Below are positions 1-5,390 of a stretch of DNA of 14,786 nt, one piece after another. The stretch covers positions 1 through 14,786 of the forward strand of contig JAUYTA010000371.1 of NCBI GenBank assembly GCA_030695265.1. Reading direction: 5' to 3'. Position 1 is the stretch's first letter; each line of letters opens with the position of its first letter. Origin of the DNA: Bacteroidota bacterium. GTDB lineage: Bacteria > Bacteroidota > Bacteroidia > Bacteroidales > Prolixibacteraceae. A program made the translations under genes and the position numbers. The notes beneath the pieces are model-generated. The model was not told the origin of the DNA. It worked only from the letters and a program-made list of their open reading frames with translations, and ran no database searches.

Positions 1-866
1 AGCGCATCCATAAAATCATCGAGCGGCACATTGTAGTAATCTTTGCTGTGCCACCAGTTGTCGGGAACTTTGTACTCAACTTGCTGCCAGTACGGTTCTT
101 GTTTGTATGAAAGAATTTCCACAAAATCGTCGGGATTAATTTTCAGGTATTCTTTCAGATAAGTTTGCGGGTTATACGTTTTGCCTTCAACTACAAATTG
201 AGTAGGCGGAACACCAATGTAATGGTTCATGATCGATTTAATTGTTTCCAGGCCGGATTCAACATTCCAGGCATTCGATACTTTCAGGGAATTCAGGAAA
301 GCGGTCATTTCTACCACCATTTTGGCATGACTGTGGTATTTCCGTCCGTCAATTAATCCGCTGTATGCTTTTTCAGGAACTGCTCCATATATTTTCATAA
401 TCCGGGCCAGTGCATTTCCTTCCGATCCTTCTGAAAACTCGGAATCGCCTCTCTTTTCAATAAATCTGCGGGCTTTTTCCACATATTCGAAGTACGCTGA
501 ATAAATTTCAGAGATTTCAACTTTTTTGCCGTGCTGACGCTGAACTTCCGATTCGTAAAACGAAGTGGTTGAGAAACTCCAGCAAGTTCCTGAGTTTCCC
601 TGCGATTCGGTGGAATTGCTCCAAACGGTTTTGTACAAATCCTGATCGTTTGGCAAATCCATGCCGGACTGATCCATCACAAAGCGAACGAAAGGCGCTT
701 TTTCTGTCAGTTTTTCCTCAACGGCTGTCACATCTTTCAGGATCGACTCGTAATAAAACCCTTTGCCTTTATCTTCAGTAATAATTTTGCCTTTGCTTGC
801 ATTCTGAGCCTGACTAACAAGAATCAGCAGGACAAACAGTCCAGTGGTTAAAAATATTTTGTTCAT
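1..866 (-). CDS. Secreted C1-family cysteine peptidase (aminopeptidase C / bleomycin hydrolase-like), partial
   Basis: N-terminal 288 codons of a gene that runs off the left edge. The ATG (864-866) is followed by a hydrophobic stretch (residues about 4-18) ending SQAQN, which reads as a signal peptide, so the enzyme is probably exported to the periplasm or cell surface. Residues 89-98 read QGNSGTCWSF, the papain-like active-site signature, with oxyanion-hole Gln89 and catalytic Cys95. The His and Asn of the catalytic triad would lie beyond the window. From knowledge of the family, C1B (PepC/bleomycin hydrolase) enzymes are aminopeptidases; Bacteroidota carry secreted forms. The gene is separated from recG by over 300 bp of non-coding DNA and so probably has its own promoter. 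The exact substrate cannot be told from sequence. Family assignment is firm; the subfamily is less so because half the protein is absent. Confidence 0.85.
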   Translation of the reverse strand, partial: MNKIFLTTGLFVLLILVSQAQNASKGKIITEDKGKGFYYESILKDVTAVEEKLTEKAPFVRFVMDQSGMDLPNDQDLYKTVWSNSTESQGNSGTCWSFSTTSFYESEVQRQHGKKVEISEIYSAYFEYVEKARRFIEKRGDSEFSEGSEGNALARIMKIYGAVPEKAYSGLIDGRKYHSHAKMVVEMTAFLNSLKVSNAWNVESGLETIKSIMNHYIGVPPTQFVVEGKTYNPQTYLKEYLKINPDDFVEILSYKQEPYWQQVEYKVPDNWWHSKDYYNVPLDDFMDA

Positions 867-891
867 TTTTTTGTATTTGTATTTGAAGTGC

Positions 892-899
892 GAAATATA
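892..899 (-). promoter_or_regulatory. Possible -7 box of the C1 peptidase gene
   Basis: On the minus strand this reads TATATTTC, seven of eight matches to the Bacteroidota -7 consensus TAnnTTTG, 25 nt before the ATG at 866. No convincing TTTG -33 element is present at the expected distance, so the call is weak. Confidence 0.3.
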
Positions 900-1020
900 G
901 ATCAATCGTTTATTGTCTTTCCTGAAAAAAATCAGGTTTATTTTTCTTTCCGTTCCGTCCGAAAGGGAGAAACCGTTTTGATCAACATTTATCACGGACG
1001 GGTATCGCGCCATTCCTTTA

Positions 1021-1080
1021 ACCCGGGGCGTCGTTCGTTCCTCACTTGCCCGGGCTATTGTTGTGCTGCACTTTCAGTGC
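1021..1080. repeat. Double-hairpin, GC-rich intergenic element (possible REP/BIME-like repeat)
   Basis: Two inverted repeats lie close together. CCCGGG at 1022-1027 can pair with CCCGGG at 1049-1054 across a 21-nt loop, and GCACT (1068-1072) pairs perfectly with AGTGC (1076-1080) across TTC. From memory, similar paired CCCGGG and GCAC hairpins recur between genes in Bacteroidota genomes, which would make this a dispersed element. Only one copy is in the window, so that cannot be shown here. Confidence 0.5.
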
Positions 1081-1146
1081 GAAAAACATCTTCCCACGTT
1101 CTCATCTTCCAACTTTCTCCCAATCTCCCATTGCTCCATACCCCAT

Positions 1147-1188
1147 GCACCATGCTCTCTGCACCATGCCCTCTGCACCATGCTCTCT
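1147..1188. repeat. 14-bp tandem repeat, three copies
   Basis: The unit GCACCATGCTCTCT occurs three times head to tail (1147-1160, 1161-1174, 1175-1188) with one difference, a C for T in the middle copy. A decayed partial copy (ccccat) precedes it. The array ends 4 bp from the recG stop codon (1193-1195), so it would lie in the recG 3' untranslated region. Confidence 0.85.
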
Positions 1189-1192
1189 GCCC

Positions 1193-3292
1193 TCAACTTA
1201 TCGAGCTCCAGTTAAATTCAGTATTTTTCATTTTGAGCAACTGATTAACCAACACAAGGTTTTCAGGCTTTTGAAGTTTCGGATCATCGCCCAGGATATC
1301 GGATGCAAGATTGCGGGCATGTTGCAATATTTCGCCATCGCGTCCGAGGTTGGCAATCTTCAGGGTAAAACCGATACCACTTTGCTGGGTTCCCTCCATA
1401 TCGCCGGGGCCACGCAGTTTCAGGTCAACTTCAGCAATCTCGAACCCGTCGTTGGTACGTACCATTGTTTCGATCCGTTTGCGGCTTTCGTTGCTGATTT
1501 TATAGGAAGACATCAGCAAACAGAACGACTGCTCGGCTCCACGGCCAACCCTTCCGCGCAACTGATGCAACTGCGAAAGTCCAAATCTTTCGGCACTTTC
1601 GATAATCATTACCGACGCGTTCGGGATATCCACCCCAACCTCAATAACCGTAGTCGCCACCATAATCTGGGTTTTGCCTTCCTTGAAAAGGTTCATTTCT
1701 GCTTCTTTTTCAGCAGGTTTCAGTTTGCCGTGCACCATGCTGATTGAATACCTTGGAAATACCTGTTTCAACAAATCATACCCATTCTCAACATTCTTCA
1801 GGTCGAGCTTTTCAGATTCTTTGATCAGTGGATATACCACATAAACCTGACGCCCTGCCTCCACCTGATCGCGCATAAAATCATAGACCTGTTTGCGCCT
1901 GTTCTCGAAATAATGCATTGTCTGAATTGGTTTTCGTCCCGGTGGCAACTCGTCAATCACCGAAACATCCAGATCGCCGTAAACAGTCATGGCAAGGGTT
2001 CGCGGTATGGGAGTAGCAGTCATTACCAAAATATGAGGCGGGGTAAATTCATTCTTTTTCCATAGTTTGGCACGCTGGGCAACGCCAAAACGGTGCTGTT
2101 CATCAATAATTACCAACCCGAGTTTCTGCAGAATTACCTTGTCTTCGATGAGGGCGTGGGTTCCGACCAGCAATTGCAGACTTCCATTTTCCAACTGTTC
2201 GTGAATGATTATTCGTTTTGCCTTTTTGGTCGATCCGGTCAGCAAAGCAATCGAGATTCCCAGTCCGTCGGTCATTTTTTTGATCGAATTATAATGCTGA
2301 ATGGCCAGTATTTCCGTTGGCGCCATCAGGCAAACCTGAAATCCGTTGTCGAAAGCAATCAGGGCGGTCATCAGCGCTACCAGTGTTTTTCCGCTGCCAA
2401 CATCGCCTTGCAGCAATCGGTTCATTTGTTTCCCGGAACCCATGTCTTTCCTGATTTCCTTAATTACTTTCTTCTGAGCATTCGTCAGTTCAAACGGAAG
2501 ATAGCTGCTAAAAAACGTATTCAGATTGTAGCCAACCTTCGAAAAAACGAACCCCTTGAAAGCATCTTCCCGTTTGTGTTTCAGGCTTAAAATTTTTAAC
2601 TGAATAAAAAAAAGCTCTTCAAATTTCAACCTGAACAGGGCGGCTTTCAGGAGGTTTGGATTTTCAGGAAAATGAACCTGCCGGAGCGCGACTGGCAGCG
2701 ACATTAATTTCAAACGCGAAATCAAGGTTTGCGAAAGAGTTTCGAAGATTTTGCCTTCGATTTGTGCGGACAGGCTAAATTGAAATTTATTCAAAGCTTT
2801 GCTCGTCATAAATTTCTTTTTCATGTTCTCCGTAGTATTGTAAAAAGCCTGAAATATGCCTGTGGAAATTGGCTTATTTTCGACCGGTTCCAGTTCCGGA
2901 TGAACCATGTTTATTTTTCCGTTGAAAATGGAAGGTTTACCAAAAAGGATGTAGGGAACATTGGGCCGGATATTTTCTTTTACCCATTTTACTCCCTGAA
3001 ACCACAACAATTCCATTACACCCGAGTCGTCGCGAAAATGTGCTATCAGCCGCTGGCGCACTCCTTCTCCGGTAGTTTCGAAGCGGATGATCACTCCCTT
3101 CAGCTGAATATACGGCATGCTGTTTGTTACTTCGGAAACCTTGTAAAATTTCGTCCGGTCGATGTATTTGTAGGGAAAATAATACAGGAGGTCGTTGAAG
3201 GTGAAAATCTCCAATTCCTTTTTAAGCAGTTCGGCCCGCTGAGGACCAACACCGGGTAAAAATTTAATATCCTGATCCAGATAATCTGACAT
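1193..3292 (-). CDS. recG: ATP-dependent DNA helicase RecG
   Basis: Full-length RecG (699 residues), the superfamily 2 helicase that regresses stalled replication forks and branch-migrates Holliday junctions. The N-terminal region carries the helix-hairpin-helix-like start (DIKFLPGVGPQRAELL) and the wedge/OB fold. The helicase motor has Walker A GDVGSGKT (295-302), the DEQH box (397-400), motif III TAT (425-427) and motif VI with QLRGRVGRG (about 587-595); the TRG-like tail follows. I chose the ATG at 3292 because MSDYLDQDIKFLPGVG is the normal family start; an upstream TTG at 3325 falls within the -33 promoter box and is rejected. The predicted -7 box ends only 4 nt before this ATG, so the message may be leaderless. 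It is divergent from the ABC ATPase gene. Identification is secure. Confidence 0.97.
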   Translation of the reverse strand: MSDYLDQDIKFLPGVGPQRAELLKKELEIFTFNDLLYYFPYKYIDRTKFYKVSEVTNSMPYIQLKGVIIRFETTGEGVRQRLIAHFRDDSGVMELLWFQGVKWVKENIRPNVPYILFGKPSIFNGKINMVHPELEPVENKPISTGIFQAFYNTTENMKKKFMTSKALNKFQFSLSAQIEGKIFETLSQTLISRLKLMSLPVALRQVHFPENPNLLKAALFRLKFEELFFIQLKILSLKHKREDAFKGFVFSKVGYNLNTFFSSYLPFELTNAQKKVIKEIRKDMGSGKQMNRLLQGDVGSGKTLVALMTALIAFDNGFQVCLMAPTEILAIQHYNSIKKMTDGLGISIALLTGSTKKAKRIIIHEQLENGSLQLLVGTHALIEDKVILQKLGLVIIDEQHRFGVAQRAKLWKKNEFTPPHILVMTATPIPRTLAMTVYGDLDVSVIDELPPGRKPIQTMHYFENRRKQVYDFMRDQVEAGRQVYVVYPLIKESEKLDLKNVENGYDLLKQVFPRYSISMVHGKLKPAEKEAEMNLFKEGKTQIMVATTVIEVGVDIPNASVMIIESAERFGLSQLHQLRGRVGRGAEQSFCLLMSSYKISNESRKRIETMVRTNDGFEIAEVDLKLRGPGDMEGTQQSGIGFTLKIANLGRDGEILQHARNLASDILGDDPKLQKPENLVLVNQLLKMKNTEFNWSSIS

Positions 3293-3296
3293 CCGG

Positions 3297-3326
3297 CAAA
3301 GATAAAGATTATATATTTGTAACAAA
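3297..3326 (-). promoter_or_regulatory. recG promoter (TTTG-N18-TATCTTTG)
   Basis: On the minus strand TTTG (3323-3326) is followed after 18 nt by TATCTTTG (3297-3304), a perfect match to the Bacteroidota housekeeping consensus TAnnTTTG at near-normal spacing. The recG ATG begins 4 nt downstream, implying a very short leader or none. Confidence 0.65.
3312..3319 (+). promoter_or_regulatory. Possible -7 box for the ABC ATPase-adenosyltransferase operon
   Basis: TATATTTG on the plus strand matches TAnnTTTG exactly and lies between the -7 and -33 boxes of the opposite recG promoter. It would start transcripts near 3325, giving a leader of about 47 nt to the ATG at 3372. No clear TTTG -33 box is seen upstream. 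Confidence 0.45.
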
Positions 3327-3371
3327 CCGGAGGTTCAGTCAACTAATTGATGCGAAACAAAACCATACACA

Positions 3372-4070
3372 ATGGAAACAGTAATAAAGCTTGAGAAAAT
3401 CGTAAAAAACTACAAAGTAGGCACACAGATAGTCAGGGCATTGCGCTCTGTTTCACTAACTATAAGTAAAGGCGAATATGTTGCTATCATGGGTGCATCC
3501 GGTTCAGGAAAATCGACTCTGATGAATGTTATTGGATGCTTGGACACCCCAACCAGCGGAACTTATATATTAAGTAATTCGGATGTCAGTCACCTGTCTG
3601 ATGACGAACTGGCCGAAATCCGGAACAAGGAAATCGGTTTCGTGTTTCAGACGTTTAACCTTTTGCCACGAAATACCGCCCTCGAAAATGTGATGCTCCC
3701 ATTGGTTTACGCCGGAATTAAAAAGCAGGAGCGAATAATGCAAGCTGAAAAGATTTTGGCTGAAGTAGGTCTTTCTGATCGTGTTGAGCACAAACCAAAT
3801 GAACTCTCAGGCGGACAACGGCAGCGGGTGGCAGTTGCACGTGCGCTTGTCAATAATCCATCCATTTTGCTGGCCGATGAGCCGACCGGAAACCTTGATT
3901 CGAAAATTTCAGAAGAAATTATGCAATTGTTTGCCGAGATTCACCGTAAAGGCAACACGCTGATTGTGGTTACCCACGAGGAAAGCATTGCCCTTCATGC
4001 ACATCGCATCATTCGCCTGAAAGACGGTGAAATAGAATCAGACATTGTAAACGAAAATCCGGTTTATTAA
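3372..4070 (+). CDS. ABC transporter ATP-binding protein, MacB/LolD type
   Basis: 232-residue ATPase of the MacB/LolD (MJ0796-like) class, which powers mechanotransmission-type exporters and lipoprotein-release complexes rather than classical substrate pumping. All nucleotide-binding motifs are intact: Walker [10 protein letters not shown] (41-49), Q-loop Gln93, signature LSGGQ (145-149), Walker B ILLADE (165-170), the D-loop in GNLDS, and H-loop His202. No permease partner lies beside it; the next gene, 2 nt downstream, is a cobalamin adenosyltransferase. It is therefore an orphan ATPase whose membrane partner must be encoded elsewhere, and its substrate cannot be inferred. The short gap implies co-transcription with the adenosyltransferase. 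Family call firm, function open. Confidence 0.93.
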   Translation: METVIKLEKIVKNYKVGTQIVRALRSVSLTISKGEYVAIMGASGSGKSTLMNVIGCLDTPTSGTYILSNSDVSHLSDDELAEIRNKEIGFVFQTFNLLPRNTALENVMLPLVYAGIKKQERIMQAEKILAEVGLSDRVEHKPNELSGGQRQRVAVARALVNNPSILLADEPTGNLDSKISEEIMQLFAEIHRKGNTLIVVTHEESIALHAHRIIRLKDGEIESDIVNENPVY

Positions 4071-4072
4071 TC

Positions 4073-4630
4073 ATGAAAATATATACCCGCACAGGCGACG
4101 ACGGAACAACCGGTTTGATTGGAGGTTCCCGTGTTAAAAAGTACGACATCCGACTGGAAGCCTATGGAACGGTGGATGAATTAAACTCTTATATTGGGGT
4201 GGTACGGTCGCTTCAATCTGACGAACATGCCGATCAGGTACTTGAAAAAATTCAGAATAAACTTTTTGTAATTGGCGCTCATTTGGCCACCGACAATTCC
4301 ATTACCTTAATAAAAAAGCAAATGCCGGTTGGCAAAACCGACATTTTGATACTTGAACAGGAAATGGACGAAATGAACGAATTATTGCCAGAACTGCGGA
4401 ACTTCATTTTGCCGGGTGGTTGCCAGGCAACTTCGTTTTGTCATGTGGCACGTACCGTATGCCGGAGAGCAGAACGGCTGATTGTTGAATTATCGGATAA
4501 AGCGGAGGTTGAAACTGACCTCATCATCTACATGAACCGACTGTCTGACTACCTGTTTGTACTATCAAGAAAGGTATCGATGGATCTGAAAGCACCGGAA
4601 ATACTGTGGTCTCCGGATATAAATGAATAA
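4073..4630 (+). CDS. Cob(I)yrinic acid a,c-diamide adenosyltransferase, PduO type
   Basis: 185-residue PduO-family ATP:cob(I)alamin adenosyltransferase, which transfers the 5'-deoxyadenosyl group of ATP to cob(I)alamin to make coenzyme B12. The N-terminal ATP-binding motif TRTGDDGTT (5-13) is intact, followed by YDIRLEAYGTVDELNS (24-39), the RRAER helix (131-135) and the C-terminal NRLSDYLF motif (155-162), all hallmarks of the trimeric five-helix-bundle enzyme. The length is normal for the family. It starts 2 nt after the ABC ATPase stop codon, so the two are likely one transcript, ending at a candidate terminator just downstream. The product would serve B12-dependent enzymes such as methylmalonyl-CoA mutase, but none is in the window. 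No vitamin B12 riboswitch is seen upstream. Confidence 0.95.
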   Translation: MKIYTRTGDDGTTGLIGGSRVKKYDIRLEAYGTVDELNSYIGVVRSLQSDEHADQVLEKIQNKLFVIGAHLATDNSITLIKKQMPVGKTDILILEQEMDEMNELLPELRNFILPGGCQATSFCHVARTVCRRAERLIVELSDKAEVETDLIIYMNRLSDYLFVLSRKVSMDLKAPEILWSPDINE

Positions 4631-4636
4631 ATAATT

Positions 4637-4662
4637 AAAATGTATGAAGAATACGTTTTTTT
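4637..4662 (+). terminator. Candidate intrinsic terminator after the adenosyltransferase gene
   Basis: AAAATGTAT (4637-4645) can pair with ATACGTTTT (4651-4659), with one G-U wobble, across loop GAAGA and is followed by further T residues. The stem is AT-rich and weak, but it sits 6 nt after the stop codon and just before the possible promoter of the next gene. Confidence 0.45.
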
Positions 4663-4664
4663 AT

Positions 4665-4672
4665 TACATTCG
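4665..4672 (+). promoter_or_regulatory. Possible -7 box of the DUF2795 gene
   Basis: TACATTCG matches seven of eight positions of TAnnTTTG, about 47 nt before the ATG at 4719. The region before it is T-rich but lacks a clean TTTG. A separate promoter is plausible because a terminator-like hairpin lies just upstream. Confidence 0.3.
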
Positions 4673-4718
4673 CAAGAGTTAAAAAAAACATATTAGCAAC
4701 CACAAAATTTCAAAAAAT

Positions 4719-4940
4719 ATGTACTGGACACTTGAATTAGCCTCGAAATTAGAGGATGCACCTTGGCCAGCGAGCAAAGATGAGTTGATCGATTTTGCAA
4801 TCCGTAGCGGTGCCCCACTTGAAGTAATTGAAAATCTGCAGGAGATTGAAGACGAAGGGGAGATTTATGAAAGTATAGAAGATATCTGGCCGGATTATCC
4901 GAGCAAAGACGATTTCTTTTTTAATGAGGATGAATATTGA
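4719..4940 (+). CDS. DUF2795 small acidic protein
   Basis: 73-residue, strongly acidic protein beginning MYWTLELASKLEDAPWPASK and ending in a DDFFFNEDEY tail. I recognise it as the short, highly conserved DUF2795-type protein of Bacteroidota; no biochemical function is known to me. Its length is normal for the family. The recurring short acidic motifs (EIEDEGEIYESIEDIWPDYP, residues 42-61) suggest a compact helical fold with a negatively charged face, which is inference. It has no signal peptide or membrane segment and is likely cytoplasmic. It follows the adenosyltransferase by 88 nt, with a candidate terminator and -7 box between, so it may be transcribed alone. A strong hairpin terminator closes the unit. 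Confidence 0.85.
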   Translation: MYWTLELASKLEDAPWPASKDELIDFAIRSGAPLEVIENLQEIEDEGEIYESIEDIWPDYPSKDDFFFNEDEY

Positions 4941-4950
4941 TCATCATCAA

Positions 4951-4994
4951 ACAAAACAAAAAAAGCAAGGTTGAAAGCCTTGCTTTCTTGTTTA
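4951..4994. terminator. Bidirectional intrinsic terminator
   Basis: A perfect 9-bp stem, AAAGCAAGG (4962-4970) with CCTTGCTTT (4978-4986), encloses a 7-nt loop. The plus strand continues TCTTGTTT, and the minus strand runs into seven T residues then GTTTTG. It lies between the convergent DUF2795 gene and the defence operon, so it can end both transcripts; the longer T-tract faces the defence operon. Confidence 0.8.
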
Positions 4995-5004
4995 AATAAA
5001 TTGT

Positions 5005-5145
5005 CTTAACCGCTGATTGAAACTGATTTTTCTGATTCCGCAGATTTTTGACTACTAAACTCTGATTTTTGCTTACCCCCTGATTTTATTTCCACTAAAA
5101 TAAACCTATTAATCAATTAATCAGCTTAATCTGTGGTTCTGACAT
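5005..5145. repeat. CTGATT-rich non-coding spacer
   Basis: CTGATT occurs five times in the same orientation (5013, 5023, 5032, 5062, 5080) and its complement AATCAG once (5119-5124), together with ATCTGTGG and CGCAGATT words. Spacing is irregular, so it is not a clean tandem array. Similar CTGATT/ATCTGTGG-rich spacers are, as I recall, frequent between genes in Bacteroidota. No gene or clear secondary structure is seen. Confidence 0.5.
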
Positions 5146-5390
5146 TTATATGGCAAACCGTCTCCGGTGCTGTGCAAATTTCTCGGGCGAAGGATAAAAT
5201 CGCGAATCCTGCGGAAGATGGAGTTCATGACCGTTAAATTGCCGGATACCAACCTCCGGAAAATAATCAGTCAATCGTGGATGAACCAACACCCGGTAAT
5301 CGTCGGAAACCGAGACCAAACCGCGGTCGAAGGCACGGTGAAGGGTTGGCGAAAGGGCTATCCCGTTGGAAATGGTGTCGCCGTAGTTTA
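5146..5390 (-). pseudogene. C-terminal remnant of an HNH_2-type endonuclease
   Basis: About 80 codons, starting right at the hsdR stop codon (5388-5390) and ending at TAA 5146-5148, read NYGDTISNGIALSPTLHRAF and continue DRGLVSVSDDYRVLV, which I recognise as the second half of the HNH_2 (PF13391) domain of putative restriction endonucleases. The core histidine in LHRAFDRG is kept, and the usual tail follows (IRQFNGHELHLP, then FYPSPEKFAQHRRRF). The first half, including the earlier catalytic His of the HI-x-PF segment and all of the N-terminal region, is absent. The frame stays open about 24 codons into hsdR, but that part is only the shadow of hsdR and offers a TTG at best. It is therefore a decapitated gene and cannot be an active nuclease. 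Its base composition looks more GC-rich than darTG. Confidence 0.7.

Larger units (their letters stand above)
867..1192. other. Non-coding spacer between recG and the peptidase gene
   Basis: I see no credible gene in this 326-bp stretch. It holds a short inverted repeat (CCTGA/TCAGG, 921-936, six-base loop) followed on the plus strand by a T-rich run, a two-hairpin GC-rich element (1021-1080) and a 14-bp tandem repeat ending a few bases from the recG stop (1147-1188). The open frames across it read as repeat translations (runs of HAPCTML-like residues), not as protein. Confidence 0.7.

Noticed and set aside
921..936. Rho-independent terminator on the plus strand
   Set aside because: The stem is only 5 bp and no plus-strand gene lies upstream, so there is nothing for it to terminate.
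1147..1188. Coding sequence across the 14-bp repeat (plus-strand frames of 118 and 233 codons)
   Set aside because: The frames are repeat translations or lie antisense to recG, show no family resemblance, and recG explains the region.
3293..3325. Longer RecG starting at TTG 3325
   Set aside because: The extra 11 residues do not belong to the family start, and the TTG lies inside the predicted -33 box.
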